Assembly: GCA_913063125.1 (NCBI GenBank)
Contig: CAJXZM010000060.1
Span: forward strand, 1 to 32,975
DNA from: an uncultured Gammaproteobacteria bacterium
Lineage (GTDB): Bacteria > Pseudomonadota > Gammaproteobacteria > Pseudomonadales > Ketobacteraceae
DNA length: 32,975 nt
Direction: 5' to 3'
In this document: piece after piece, positions 24,507 through 31,643 of the stretch
Layout: each line of letters begins with the position of its first letter
How positions within the stretch are numbered: the stretch's first letter is position 1
Notes under the pieces: model-generated
What the model saw: the letters and a program-made list of their open reading frames with translations, nothing else
Databases searched by the model: none
What the model was told of the DNA's origin: nothing
Program-made: the position numbers and the translations under genes

Positions 24507-26045
24507 TCACTTTAAGCTTTTTTTTCTAACGTTAAATGTTTCCCAAAGAAAGGCATCATCAAAATGTCGTCGTCCAATAAATGCGATGGCATGACGTCCT
24601 TTTTGACGCATAGCTCCCGCATTAACAACGCCAAGTGGCCATAAAAACCAGCGTTCTTTTCGAGCGGATTGCTCAATAATACCATTTTTATCAAATAGAC
24701 TTTTGCGATGTTTTTTCGTGGGAAGTTGGCTTAGTGATGTGTAATCGGTTAGTTCATAAGGTATCGTTTTAGATGGTTTTTTATTGTTGTTGAGAAGCTT
24801 TGGCTGTGGGTGTGAAACTCCTACAAGGTAATGTGAAGAGCTATCAATGTTTAACGTGACTGGGAGTGTAGAATCTAAAGGCATGTTATCGATACTAAAA
24901 AACAAAGGAGACTCGATGGTGTTGTTTATTGTGTTATAAGAAACACCTTCTGGTAAGAAAACCTTATGGTAGCAACCACATTGGTGAATGCTGTCGTAGA
25001 AAAAGGGTTTTCCTTGCGTGTCCAGCGTGACCCGCCAAATAATGCCATCTAGCTCTCCTGCGTATATATCAAAACTGGATTGAGAAGGTCTTTCTGGGAA
25101 CCAAAATCCATAATTTAATTGCATTAACACTTGTCCATTGAGCCTTGTATAAGTGATGAATGTGTATGATCGAGGTTTTTGGGTGTTTACAGTAATCTGA
25201 TCGTTTTGACCCCACTGCGGGGAGCCTATTTTGTCGCTGCTATTTTTTTTCTCTAGTGACAAATTTGGGCTGAAGTGAGCTAATAAAGCCTGTTTTTCTG
25301 ACGGGTTTAGCACAGGGATATGTAAAGCGTTAACAGAATAAGCATTGGATAATATTTGTTGAATGGACTGAACGTCCAAAGTTGATCGTACCTTTGGCTG
25401 GTACAAATTGATTTTTGAATCCGTTTTTGGTCCTTTTAGATAACGCTCGGTCATTTCTTTCTGGTAGCTTTCCATAGAGGGCTGGGCTAGCCATTGTGTT
25501 AGGGGGTAAATGCCCCAAAAACGAGCGCTGGTGCTGTAGTTGTCCTTTATTGTGAGCCGTTGGACGTTTAACGGTGCTTTTGTTTCTTTCTTTAAAAAGT
25601 ATGATTTAAGGTCTGCTGAGCATTGAGATATGTTGTCAAGTACGCCGTTCTGATTGAAGGGTAAAGGTAGTTTTAGGTCGCTTGGCAGGCGTGACACCTC
25701 TTGTTGATAAGCGTTGAGCGCATTCTCATGCAGCGCTGCTTTCCACGTGGCGTGTTCTTGCTGAGAGAGCGCTTGACTGGCAAAGCTGGCCAGAAAACGA
25801 TCAGAGCGATAAATGGGATAGCCGTCAATACGCTGAACAGAGGCTTCAAAAAATGTGAGTGTATTAATTGAGGCATCTAGGTGACTAAAAAAAATGAGAC
25901 AGTTTTTTTCTTGTTGGGTTGCTTCAAGGCGAGGAGCTGCTGATTGAATTGAGCAACCTGTTATTGTAAGAACCAATACAACAGAGATAATTCTGCTAGT
26001 GACAGCGGGGTTATTCTTGAATAAAGAGAAAATGATTGGATACAT
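24507..26045 (-). CDS. Large lipoprotein of unknown function
   Basis: This 512-residue protein begins with a lipoprotein signal and lipobox LTITGC (Cys31). The rest is soluble, without membrane segments. Visible conserved-looking stretches are QVLMQLNYGFWFPERP (about 307-322), HQCGCYHKVFLPEG with a Cys-x-Cys (about 357-370), and a C-terminal HAIAFIGRRHFDDAFLWE (about 485-502). These look like parts of a real fold, but I do not recognise the family and will not assign a role. It overlaps the START-domain gene upstream by 35 bases and is the last gene of a three-gene operon facing the aryl polyene cluster. Confidence 0.78.
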   Translation of the reverse strand: MYPIIFSLFKNNPAVTSRIISVVLVLTITGCSIQSAAPRLEATQQEKNCLIFFSHLDASINTLTFFEASVQRIDGYPIYRSDRFLASFASQALSQQEHATWKAALHENALNAYQQEVSRLPSDLKLPLPFNQNGVLDNISQCSADLKSYFLKKETKAPLNVQRLTIKDNYSTSARFWGIYPLTQWLAQPSMESYQKEMTERYLKGPKTDSKINLYQPKVRSTLDVQSIQQILSNAYSVNALHIPVLNPSEKQALLAHFSPNLSLEKKNSSDKIGSPQWGQNDQITVNTQKPRSYTFITYTRLNGQVLMQLNYGFWFPERPSQSSFDIYAGELDGIIWRVTLDTQGKPFFYDSIHQCGCYHKVFLPEGVSYNTINNTIESPLFFSIDNMPLDSTLPVTLNIDSSSHYLVGVSHPQPKLLNNNKKPSKTIPYELTDYTSLSQLPTKKHRKSLFDKNGIIEQSARKERWFLWPLGVVNAGAMRQKGRHAIAFIGRRHFDDAFLWETFNVRKKSLK

Positions 26046-26658
26046 TGTTGTAGTTTACTATTTGGTTTTTTAAATTGGATAGTGATATTAACGTACTATT
26101 ATACGCAACACGGTTTGACATCCAAGCGGGAAGGTAGCCCCCAGGATTAAGGTGGGTTTGGTAGGTTATGTGAATTTGAGTATCATCTAAAGGGGTTAGC
26201 TCCCAAAACCCACTGAATTCTTTTATTCGAATACGACCCTCAAGCATGCTGATTTTATCTGGAGCACTTTCTAACGTAATGGTCACGCTTTTGTTTACCG
26301 CATTTTGTGACAACGTGAATAGTGCTACGGTGTCTCTGTCTTTGAAAGGCCAATTTGCGTTCATTTTAAAATGAGCATATGTTTTGTATTTATCTGGGCG
26401 TTCTAATATTTTTGCTCCACCGCTATAGGGAACCCATTGTGTGTTGATGTTTTCATCCTGCAGAAAGCTGATCAGTTGCCTCATGGATGCAGTAACGGTT
26501 GTTACGCCTTTGATTTCTTGAAAAGCATCGCTAGGCCAATTTCGGCTGTAAACGTTCACATCATTATTACTGGTTTTTAATACCCAATCGTTGGCATGCG
26601 CTACTTGCACTATTAAAGAGATGAGTAACAAGGTGAATGTCAGTGCGACGTTTCTCAT
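26011..26658 (-). CDS. Exported START-domain lipid-binding protein
   Basis: This 215-residue protein has a signal peptide (residues 1-22, ending AHA) and a START/SRPBCC-like domain (about 30-205). The NWPFKDRDTV motif at about 100, together with a preceding ERPDKYKTYAHFK strand and a FSGFWELTPL strand, is typical of bacterial START proteins. Such proteins bind a lipid or another hydrophobic ligand in a closed cavity; the ligand here is unknown. The ATG overlaps the acyltransferase stop by ATGA, and the end overlaps the lipoprotein gene, so the operon is tightly coupled. Confidence 0.85.
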   Translation of the reverse strand: MRNVALTFTLLLISLIVQVAHANDWVLKTSNNDVNVYSRNWPSDAFQEIKGVTTVTASMRQLISFLQDENINTQWVPYSGGAKILERPDKYKTYAHFKMNANWPFKDRDTVALFTLSQNAVNKSVTITLESAPDKISMLEGRIRIKEFSGFWELTPLDDTQIHITYQTHLNPGGYLPAWMSNRVAYNSTLISLSNLKNQIVNYNNVSNHFLFIQE

Positions 26659-27413
26659 GGTAAGTTCTTGTTTAGTTGTGTTAGTTCATCAACATAGGTA
26701 GTACGCATTGCCTCTGCCATCTCATTGGGGTGTTTGTCTGCCCAGTCTTCAGGGTAGATTGGAGGTAACACTTTAATGTGAACATTTCCCGGCTTCATGT
26801 TCAGTGATCGTGGAGCGAGGACTTTGGCGGAGTCTACAATAATGATCGGAACAATGGGGCGGTTTGAGCGGCGTGCAAGTCGAAAAGGACCTGAACGGAA
26901 CTGTCCAACCTCTGTGTGTTTGCTTCTTGTACCTTCTGGTGAGATAGCAATGGATAATGTGCGAGAAAGCACAAGGTTAGCATCATCTAATACATCGATC
27001 TTGGACTTCTTGTTATCTCGATCAACAAATAGCGTATCCCCAAAAGAGAGTAAAGGGCCGATTACAGGATGAGATTTTAATTCTATTTTGGCGACCCCCA
27101 CGATGTTCTTACGTAATAATCGGCACAATATAATAGGGTCAATGCCACTTTGATGGTTGAAGATAAAAACGGCAGGACGGTTGTTATCGATGATCTCAAT
27201 GCCATCAATGGTTAACCTGAGCCCGGCGGCTATTGATCCTACCCAGCCTAATAAGTAAGTCATGCCGTTGAGTGCTTTACGTTTACTTAGCGTTAGTAAC
27301 CACAGCAGTAAACCTGCCGTGAGGGCAATTATCGTGGGGATTAAAACGGCTAGGATCCCGTGTACTTTAGAGGCTAGAGCGAGTGGTTTTCGACGGCTAA
27401 GCGGCTGCTCCAA
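26655..27413 (-). CDS. 1-acylglycerol-3-phosphate acyltransferase-like protein (PlsC type)
   Basis: This 252-residue membrane-anchored acyltransferase has one or two N-terminal helices (about 12-60), the catalytic NHQSGID (HX4D) at about residue 86 and SPEGTRS at about 158. FRSGPFRLARRSN and NIVGVAKIELK are typical neighbours of these motifs. It makes phosphatidic acid or a related lipid at the inner membrane. It is the second PlsC-type enzyme in the window (the other is in the polyene cluster), so a special rather than essential role is possible. The start is a TTG, with AAAGGA upstream. Confidence 0.85.
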   Translation of the reverse strand: MEQPLSRRKPLALASKVHGILAVLIPTIIALTAGLLLWLLTLSKRKALNGMTYLLGWVGSIAAGLRLTIDGIEIIDNNRPAVFIFNHQSGIDPIILCRLLRKNIVGVAKIELKSHPVIGPLLSFGDTLFVDRDNKKSKIDVLDDANLVLSRTLSIAISPEGTRSKHTEVGQFRSGPFRLARRSNRPIVPIIIVDSAKVLAPRSLNMKPGNVHIKVLPPIYPEDWADKHPNEMAEAMRTTYVDELTQLNKNLP

Positions 27414-27557
27414 GATAGATCCTTTGTTTTGATTGTATTTTATACACGGTGGGCGATATTCTCCCCTGCCGTTTCAGTTTACCATTGCTTTTACTGTTCT
27501 GCGATAGCATGAGCTATTGGATTGCGATGCCAATTTATGTAGGCTGTAGCAAGCCGT

Positions 27558-27588
27558 TGAGTGATGAAATACGGTTCGTTTGTATAAT
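27558..27588 (+). promoter_or_regulatory. Candidate sigma-70 promoter of the short lipoprotein gene
   Basis: A perfect -10 box TATAAT is at 27583-27588. A possible -35 TTGAGT is at 27558-27563 with a long 19-base spacer. The expected start near 27595 would leave a leader of about 15 bases that carries the AGGGG ribosome binding site of the gene at 27610. The region also separates the divergent acyltransferase operon. Confidence 0.5.
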
Positions 27589-27609
27589 AAATAAACACAG
27601 GGGAAATTT

Positions 27610-27960
27610 ATGAAATTAGGAAGAATGTTAGTCGTTTTATGTGTGGCTTTAATTGTCACTGGCTGTACAACAACGGGGCATTTTAAAATACCCAAAGATA
27701 CTGACCTTTATGTATATAAAATGGATAAGCCAGTAACAGTAGAAAGCGATGGCACAGTTACAACCAAACCGTATTTTTGGACTGCTGCTGGTGGTGTACC
27801 TTATCGATTGGAAAAGGATGGTGAAACCATTAAAAAAGGTCGTTTAAGAGCGAAGTTTCGAGTGGTATCTATCTTCTGGCCTCCAGGCGGAGCGATATAC
27901 TGGCCAATGGGGCTGAACCCGAATATAGAGTATGATTTGGTTAATGATACTCAAAACTAA
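27610..27960 (+). CDS. Short lipoprotein of unknown function
   Basis: This 116-residue protein has a lipoprotein signal with lipobox LIVTGC (Cys19). The mature part is small and beta-rich, with KMDKPVTVESDGTVTTKPYF and a terminal hydrophobic AKFRVVSIFWPPGGAIYWPMG segment. This pattern may be conserved in small gammaproteobacterial lipoproteins, but I do not recognise a family. It has its own promoter, an AGGGG ribosome binding site and a terminator after it, so it is a single-gene unit. Confidence 0.75.
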   Translation: MKLGRMLVVLCVALIVTGCTTTGHFKIPKDTDLYVYKMDKPVTVESDGTVTTKPYFWTAAGGVPYRLEKDGETIKKGRLRAKFRVVSIFWPPGGAIYWPMGLNPNIEYDLVNDTQN

Positions 27961-28031
27961 TCAGTAATGGCGTAAGCGTTAAAAAGGCGGTTCTATTTTT
28001 GAGTGAGCTGTCTTTAAAGGGATTTACGTAT

Positions 28032-28058
28032 AAAAGAGCTTTTTTAGAGCTCTTTTAT
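28032..28058 (+). terminator. Rho-independent terminator-like hairpin
   Basis: AAAAGAGCT at 28032-28040 pairs perfectly with AGCTCTTTT at 28048-28056 around a T-rich loop. The T run lies partly in the stem, and the sequence after it is ATTG. It is 71 bases after the lipoprotein stop and could work in both directions. Confidence 0.6.
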
Positions 28059-28370
28059 TGATTACCTGTCATTAACTCTTCATGTTTTTTCTCGATACTA
28101 TCACCGTACTGTATTTAGCTAATGTTGTTTGTGTTTCCTTATAGGCATAAAGGAGCCATTTTTAATACATGTTTTTGATGTTTATAAATTAAACAATATC
28201 CTGGTAATTTAAAAAAATGTTCTTTTTCAAGGAATTACATAATGTGTGATTTTTTCACATTTGCAGGAATCGAAATATTGAGCCATATTGAAAATAGGGT
28301 TACAAAAAAACAACGGAACTAATTGAACCCTTTGCTATGTTGTGAATATGACATTTGGTTTTTTTATGAA

Positions 28371-28410
28371 AAATGATCATTTGAAAAATAGCAGGTTTAT
28401 TTGATATGGT
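28371..28410 (+). promoter_or_regulatory. Candidate promoter with an overlapping palindrome
   Basis: The 12-base perfect palindrome AAATGATCATTT lies at 28371-28382. It runs into a -35-like TTGAAA (28381-28386), followed after 18 bases by TATGGT (28405-28410). This could drive the small gene at 28514, giving a leader of about 95 bases. The palindrome could be an operator. Confidence 0.35.
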
Positions 28411-28513
28411 GAAATTGCTCTAAAAAAGCAAGTGTTAAAATATTTTTGGATCGTAACAGTGGTTGGATAAAAGATTTTGTGTAATACCTAAACGAAAGTA
28501 TGAGGTACAAAAA

Positions 28514-28717
28514 ATGCCAGGCATAAGACAGCAGGAAAAAAATACACCGATTGATTTTATTGAAGACTTTTTGGTAGAACAAATGGAGGAGGTTTCTCAG
28601 CCGCTAGAGGCGACCAAAGTGAAACGTAGTAATGGTGAATACTTTAGAAAGATTGAGCAGTTGTTAGAGCGCAAACAGCTTCATGACGACCTTTCTGATT
28701 ATGAGTGGGATGATTGA
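28514..28717 (+). CDS. Small acidic protein, PA3496-family-like
   Basis: This 67-residue acidic protein has no signal peptide or membrane segment. The C-terminal half, GEYFRKIEQLLERKQLHDDLSDYEWDD shortened here to its pattern (aromatic-R-x-I-E, then E-R-K-x-L, then an acidic D-Y tail), resembles the short PA3496-type proteins of pseudomonads, described as putative envelope integrity proteins. The match rests on a short pattern and is tentative. ATG at 28514 was chosen for the GAGG nine bases upstream; an earlier ATG at 28463 has no good site. Confidence 0.6.
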   Translation: MPGIRQQEKNTPIDFIEDFLVEQMEEVSQPLEATKVKRSNGEYFRKIEQLLERKQLHDDLSDYEWDD

Positions 28718-28784
28718 TAACTGTTTCGAAGAAGATAGTTGTCTTCTGCGAAATTGTGTTAATTAGGCTGTTATAATCCAGTGC

Positions 28785-30107
28785 TCATAGTGGAAGTGTG
28801 ACTGTTATACGAGTGCCTTTTTTTAATGTACTTGTTATGTTGAGTTGCCCATCGTGTGCTTCCGCGATGAGTTTGCACAAATATAAGCCTAGCCCATATC
28901 CGCCGGTCTGACGTTGCCTTGCATTGTCTGCTCGATAGAATGGCTCTGTTATATGAGCCAGATGCACGTCATCTATACCATCCCCTTGATCCTCAAATTT
29001 AATGCTCAAGATTGATTTTCTTTCGGTGCATGAGATATCTAATGGCTTATCATTGCCATACTTTAATCCGTTCCCTATTAAATTCTTTATTAGTAATGTT
29101 AATCTTAAGGGGTCGCCGTTTATTGTTATAGCTGAGTTTGATAGTTGTGTGCGGATAAGTTTTTTTGGGTCGGGTGTTTCATCTTTAATGGTTTTTATTA
29201 GCGTATTAATATTGATGCTTGAGATGTGTAGTGCATTGTGTTTTTCATTTAGCCGTTCCGCTTCTAGTAACTCATTAATAAGGTGATCAAGTTCTGCAAG
29301 GTCTTCGTGAAGGCTTTGTTTTATTTTTTGGTTGTCAATAAATTCAATACCAACTTTGGCACGAGTTAGTGGCGTGCGTAACTCGTGGCTAATAGCCAGT
29401 AGTAATTGGCGTTTAGCTTCAAGCATCTTCTCTAGTTCAGTTGCCATGCTATTTACAGCATTAGTGATTTGTCCGATTTCATCGTTGCGTGTGCAGTTTA
29501 TACGATAAGATAGCTCACCCTTTTCAATTCTCTGTGCACCTTGCTTTATTTGTTTTAGCGGTTCAATTAGCCAATTAACCGCGCGGTAACTTAGGTATAA
29601 AATGAAACCACAGAGAAGTAAGGCTGCCCATGCCCAAAGGTAGCCGTCTTCTCGTACGAAAGGCCTTAGACCTGTTAAATAGAAGGTGTGATTTTGTTTT
29701 TTAATGATAAAAAAGTGTTGGTTTTTATTGCGTCCCATAGCGAAGGCCATATCGGGGTGGTTTGTATGCTGGTGGTGAGCTTTGTGCTTCTTGATGTTGT
29801 CGGGGTCTGTGATTTCTTTTGATGATTTCCATAATAGTTTAGGTCCGCTGATCATGATTTGAATCTTCGAGGTCTCAGTAATGCTTTCTGCTCGTTGAAT
29901 GTTGGGCGGGATGCCAATGTCATTAACGATATAGGCAGCATGGTTTCCAAAGAGAGTAGCGAATTTTGAACGTCGACTTTCACCATCTTTTGTCGCCATT
30001 TTTAGCGATAATGACAGTACAATTAAAATGCTAGCGGCAGTAGCTAAAAAAATTAATAGTAATCGTCCGAATAGGGTTTTTTGTGCATTGTTGATTGCGT
30101 TTAACAT
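28785..30107 (-). CDS. Sensor histidine kinase, Cpx/Rst-like
   Basis: This 440-residue inner membrane kinase has two membrane helices (12-35 and 157-177), a periplasmic sensor of about 120 residues, a HAMP linker (178-230) and a HisKA domain with phospho-accepting His241 in AISHELRTPLTR. The ATPase domain has an N box (NLIGNGLKYGN), DQGDGID and GGYGLGLYLCK. The sensor contains a cluster of five histidines at residues 108, 111, 112, 114 and 117, which could bind metal. ATG 30107 overlaps the regulator stop by 7 bases. It is the partner of the regulator encoded just upstream. Confidence 0.9.
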   Translation of the reverse strand: MLNAINNAQKTLFGRLLLIFLATAASILIVLSLSLKMATKDGESRRSKFATLFGNHAAYIVNDIGIPPNIQRAESITETSKIQIMISGPKLLWKSSKEITDPDNIKKHKAHHQHTNHPDMAFAMGRNKNQHFFIIKKQNHTFYLTGLRPFVREDGYLWAWAALLLCGFILYLSYRAVNWLIEPLKQIKQGAQRIEKGELSYRINCTRNDEIGQITNAVNSMATELEKMLEAKRQLLLAISHELRTPLTRAKVGIEFIDNQKIKQSLHEDLAELDHLINELLEAERLNEKHNALHISSININTLIKTIKDETPDPKKLIRTQLSNSAITINGDPLRLTLLIKNLIGNGLKYGNDKPLDISCTERKSILSIKFEDQGDGIDDVHLAHITEPFYRADNARQRQTGGYGLGLYLCKLIAEAHDGQLNITSTLKKGTRITVTLPL

Positions 30108-30841
30108 TGCTCGACTTCCCCAATAAAGGAATAACCTTTTCCCCATACGGTTTTAATAAAGCGAGCTACCTTTTGAGTGTCATGTAGCTTGTGCCGAAGT
30201 CGGCTGACAAGAGTGTCTACCGCGCGCGAGTATAATTCTGCATCGATGCCCCGCAGGTCATTCATGATGTCATCACGAGAGAATGCTGTATTCGGTTTTT
30301 TCATTAGTAATGTGAGTAATAGGAACTCCATTGTAGTGAGTTCAATTGGGTGGTCATCTAGTTGTACTTGCTCTTTGATTAGGTCAACGTTTATGTTGGA
30401 TGAGCTGAGGCGTCGAATTCTTTTGTCGGTATTTCTGTTTTCAGTGAGGGCGATTGCGTTGTTTGGATGGCTGTGGCGCCGAAGAATATTCTGTATACGT
30501 GCGACAAGCTCTCTAGGTTCAAAAGGTTTTGGTAGGTAGTCGTCGGCTCCCAATTCAAGTCCAACAATACGATCTGTTACCTCTCCACGCGCAGTGAGCA
30601 TGATGATGGGCGTGTTCTGGTAGTTTGATGCGGTGTTGCGGATTTTTTTGCATACAGAAAATCCGTCCATTTCAGGGAGCATTACATCAAGAACGATAAG
30701 GCCAAAGGGTGACAAGTCTAGTGCTTTGAAGGCGTCGGAGGGCCTCAATGCGTGAGTCACTGTTAATTCAAATTGTAGGAAATAATCAGATAGCAGTGAT
30801 CCAAGTTTTTTATCATCGTCAATTAGCAAAATGTTTGCCAT
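30101..30841 (-). CDS. OmpR/PhoB-family response regulator, CpxR-like
   Basis: This 246-residue regulator has a receiver domain with acidic residues Asp8-Asp9-Asp10, phospho-acceptor Asp52 (VLDVMLPEMDG) and Lys in LPKPF. It ends with a winged-helix DNA-binding domain (about 140-240, including ELTTMEFLLLTLL and SRAVDTLVSRLRHKL, with a VWGKGYSF hairpin). With the kinase and a divergent Spy/CpxP-like gene it forms a Cpx-type envelope-stress arrangement. The ATG at 30841 gives the standard short N-terminus before ILLIDDD; a TTG at 30856 is the alternative and neither has a strong ribosome binding site. Confidence 0.9.
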   Translation of the reverse strand: MANILLIDDDKKLGSLLSDYFLQFELTVTHALRPSDAFKALDLSPFGLIVLDVMLPEMDGFSVCKKIRNTASNYQNTPIIMLTARGEVTDRIVGLELGADDYLPKPFEPRELVARIQNILRRHSHPNNAIALTENRNTDKRIRRLSSSNINVDLIKEQVQLDDHPIELTTMEFLLLTLLMKKPNTAFSRDDIMNDLRGIDAELYSRAVDTLVSRLRHKLHDTQKVARFIKTVWGKGYSFIGEVEQC

Positions 30842-31139
30842 AAAGGAGGTCTTCAAGGTAGTTGCTCTTTGTTACTGCTATTTATCGCTGCTCTTTATTG
30901 CTTGATGAGCCGAGAGTCGACCTAGGTTTAGTGTCTCTTACTCCCTGAGTTTGGGCTAGTGTTTTGTCTGAGATGTCACAATTTATTGCATTTGGTCACG
31001 TTGCTGACAAGGTTTTGGGTGCTGGATTTTATAAAGTGTGGGTATACCTGCTAGATATCAAGCAACAGCCTGTAGCAGGGAAAACGTACATTGAGTAACA
31101 TCTTTTATTACTAGGTGGTTGCCACCGTAAGGAATACAA
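30842..31139. promoter_or_regulatory. Divergent regulatory region of the two-component and Spy-like genes
   Basis: This 298-base region must hold promoters for both directions. Directly upstream of the regulator gene there is an imperfect direct repeat, TGCTCTTTGTTACT at 30863-30876 and TGCTCTTTATTGCT at 30889-30902, 26 bases apart, which could be regulator binding sites. Before the Spy-like gene, GGTGG (31114-31118) and CCACC (31122-31126) can form a small hairpin just ahead of the AAGGA ribosome binding site. Promoter boxes could not be fixed. Confidence 0.45.
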
Positions 31140-31574
31140 ATGAAAAACGTATCGTTATCGAGAAAAATTCAGTTGGTTGTGGTGATGTTGTTGAGCGGGT
31201 TATTTCTAACAGCATGTAAAGGCCACAACGAAGGTCATGGTGGGATGATGTTTGATATCGCTGCCTACAAACTTGATTTAACCGATGCTCAAGAAGAAAA
31301 GTGGTTTGCTATTCGTGATGAGTTAAAACAGCTCAGAAAGGAGGCTAGGAAAGAAAAAAGGGGGCATTTAGATCAGGCGAAGTCATTGATTATGGCGGAT
31401 AGCTTAGATCAGGCAGAGGTGTTAAATCAGTTTGAGCAACATCAGGGGCGAATGTTAAGTGCTGCGCCATCAGTGATCGAAAAACTATCGGCGTTTCATG
31501 CAACCCTCACGGCGGAGCAGAAAGATAAGGTGATTAAAATGTTGGATCATTTTGCGAGTAGGAAAAAAGGCTAA
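31140..31574 (+). CDS. Spy/CpxP-like periplasmic lipoprotein
   Basis: This 144-residue protein has a lipoprotein-like signal, lipobox LFLTAC (Cys26). The mature part is almost fully helical and charged, with the paired patterns LDLTDAQEEKWFAIRDEL and HATLTAEQKDKVIKML, which correspond to the LTxxQ motifs of the Spy/CpxP family. These proteins are periplasmic chaperones or inhibitors of the sensor kinase. Near the N-terminus is GHNEGHGGMM, which is His/Met-rich and may bind metal. The gene is divergent from the response regulator, as cpxP is from cpxRA. A lipid anchor is unusual for the family. Confidence 0.78.
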   Translation: MKNVSLSRKIQLVVVMLLSGLFLTACKGHNEGHGGMMFDIAAYKLDLTDAQEEKWFAIRDELKQLRKEARKEKRGHLDQAKSLIMADSLDQAEVLNQFEQHQGRMLSAAPSVIEKLSAFHATLTAEQKDKVIKMLDHFASRKKG

Positions 31575-31605
31575 GTCAAAGAAGGGCTAACAGTAGGAGG
31601 GGAGA

Positions 31606-31631
31606 AGCGGCATATCGATTGATATGCCGCT
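31606..31631. terminator. Perfect 11-base inverted repeat between convergent genes
   Basis: AGCGGCATATC at 31606-31616 and GATATGCCGCT at 31621-31631 form a perfect stem with a GATT loop. It lies between the convergent Spy-like gene and ettA and fits a bidirectional terminator. Neither side has a clean T run, so it may depend on other factors. Confidence 0.5.
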
Positions 31632-31643
31632 GAACAAAAACGT

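Larger units (their letters stand above)
27961..28513. other. AT-rich intergenic region with little recognisable content
   Basis: The 553 bases between the two small genes contain the hairpin at 28032-28058 and, near the right end, a palindrome and a candidate promoter. The part from about 28080 to 28370 is very AT-rich and has no reading frame with gene-like features on either strand. No RNA gene was recognised, although the length would allow a small RNA. Confidence 0.6.

Noticed and set aside
28730-28747. Small hairpin AGAAGA/TCTTCT after the 67-residue gene
   Set aside because: Only six base pairs, weak, and no T run follows; not a convincing terminator.
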